DNA of 6,900 nt from the NCBI GenBank assembly GCA_030746455.1, contig JASLMQ010000862.1, positions 1 to 6,900 on the forward strand. Direction: 5' to 3'. Both the position numbers and the translations under genes were made by a program. Under the pieces are notes generated by a model that saw nothing but the letters and a program-made list of their open reading frames with translations, was not told the DNA's origin and ran no database searches. The stretch's first letter is position 1; each line of letters opens with the position of its first letter. The DNA is from Candidatus Latescibacterota bacterium. Its GTDB lineage: Bacteria > Latescibacterota > UBA2968 > GCA-2709665. Of this stretch, positions 6,458 to 6,900 are shown in pieces.

Positions 6458-6491
6458 GTGACCGGGTTCTGTCGAATCAAGGCCAACTACA

Positions 6492-6499
6492 GAAAGGGG
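6492..6499 (+). promoter_or_regulatory. Ribosome binding site of the Gfo/Idh/MocA gene
   Basis: GAAAGGGG ends 7 nt before the ATG at 6507 and supports that start, which gives the Rossmann GxGxxS motif its expected N-terminal position. Confidence 0.65.
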
Positions 6500-6506
6500 T
6501 CAACCG

Positions 6507-6900
6507 ATGGCCAAGAAGAGGCGCGCGAAGAAGCTCCGTGTCGCGTTCATCGGCACGGGAATGATCTCCGAGCTCCACATGATTGCCCTCGCGGGGATGG
6601 ACGACGTGGAGATGGTGGCCTTCGCCGACATATCCAAGGCGGCCCTCGAGGAACGGTCCGCCCGGTTCGGTGTGTCGGACTGCTTCACGGACTACAACGA
6701 GATGCTCCGTAAGGTGAAGCCCGATGCGGTTAGCGTGTGCACGCCCAACGGCGTCCACGCAGCGTCCACCATCGCCGCGCTCCGGGCCGGGGCCCACGTG
6801 ATCGTCGAGAAGCCCATGGCCATGAATCCCCGGGAAGCTCAGGCCATGATCACTGCGGCCAAGAAGCACAGGCGGAAGCTCGTCATCGGGTTCCAGCAGC
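6507..6900 (+). CDS. Gfo/Idh/MocA-family NAD(P)-dependent oxidoreductase, N-terminal 131 residues (runs off the right edge)
   Basis: These enzymes oxidise or reduce hydroxyls of sugars, inositols and related compounds using NAD(P). After a basic leader (MAKKRRAKK) the first Rossmann strand and turn read LRVAFIGTGMIS (10-21), the GxGxxG/S dinucleotide loop. ADIS (40-43) ends the second strand, with D41 placed to bind the adenine ribose and suggesting NAD preference. CTPNGVH (78-84) and the family hallmark EKP (101-103), whose Lys takes part in catalysis, follow in normal order. Only the Rossmann domain is present; the C-terminal alpha/beta domain with the catalytic His is beyond base 6900. Full length is usually 330-400 residues. 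The Lys-Arg-rich leader is a little unusual, but the ribosome binding site supports it. Substrate cannot be told. Confidence 0.93.
   Translation, partial: MAKKRRAKKLRVAFIGTGMISELHMIALAGMDDVEMVAFADISKAALEERSARFGVSDCFTDYNEMLRKVKPDAVSVCTPNGVHAASTIAALRAGAHVIVEKPMAMNPREAQAMITAAKKHRRKLVIGFQQ

Overview
The window is bacterial, GC-rich and strongly GC3-biased, with long spurious reading frames opposite the real genes. Its gene content is a sulfatase, an MttB-superfamily methyltransferase, a toroid/Asp-box propeller protein, a VOC protein and a Gfo/Idh/MocA oxidoreductase. That mix, together with short 7-nt and 9-nt intergenic repeats, fits a polysaccharide- or osmolyte-degrading environmental bacterium of the Poribacteria/Latescibacteria/Planctomycetes/Armatimonadetes kind. 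This placement is an inference from gene style; no marker gene is present.

Layout: (1) Bases 1-1045, minus strand: N-terminal 348 codons of a Cys-type sulfatase that runs off the left edge. (2) Bases 1046-1447: a divergent intergenic region holding an imperfect palindrome of about 140 bp built from 7-nt repeats, plus a 14-bp perfect palindrome near the methyltransferase gene. (3) 1448-2914, plus: a non-pyrrolysine MttB/COG5598-type methyltransferase. (4) 3118-5595, plus: an 825-residue protein joining an alpha/alpha-barrel-like N-terminal half to a seven-Asp-box beta-propeller, with no signal peptide. (5) 5728-6225, plus: a small VOC metalloenzyme with all four metal ligands. (6) 6226-6506: a gap with REP-like palindromes and a 9-nt tandem repeat. 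(7) 6507-6900, plus: the N-terminal Rossmann domain of a Gfo/Idh/MocA oxidoreductase that runs off the right edge.

The four plus-strand genes are co-directional, but their gaps (203, 132 and 281 bp) are too long for a tightly coupled operon, and each gap carries its own inverted repeats. The set reads as an accessory catabolic locus. The sulfatase would remove sulfate esters, the MttB-like enzyme would demethylate a methylated amine or similar donor, and the VOC and Gfo/Idh proteins would do small-molecule and sugar chemistry. The substrate cannot be read from the sequence, and no corrinoid protein, corrinoid-reductive activator, transporter or regulator lies inside the window. The least ordinary items are the toroid-propeller fusion, the divergent MttB homologue, and a 17-base split motif shared by the two gaps flanking the fusion gene.
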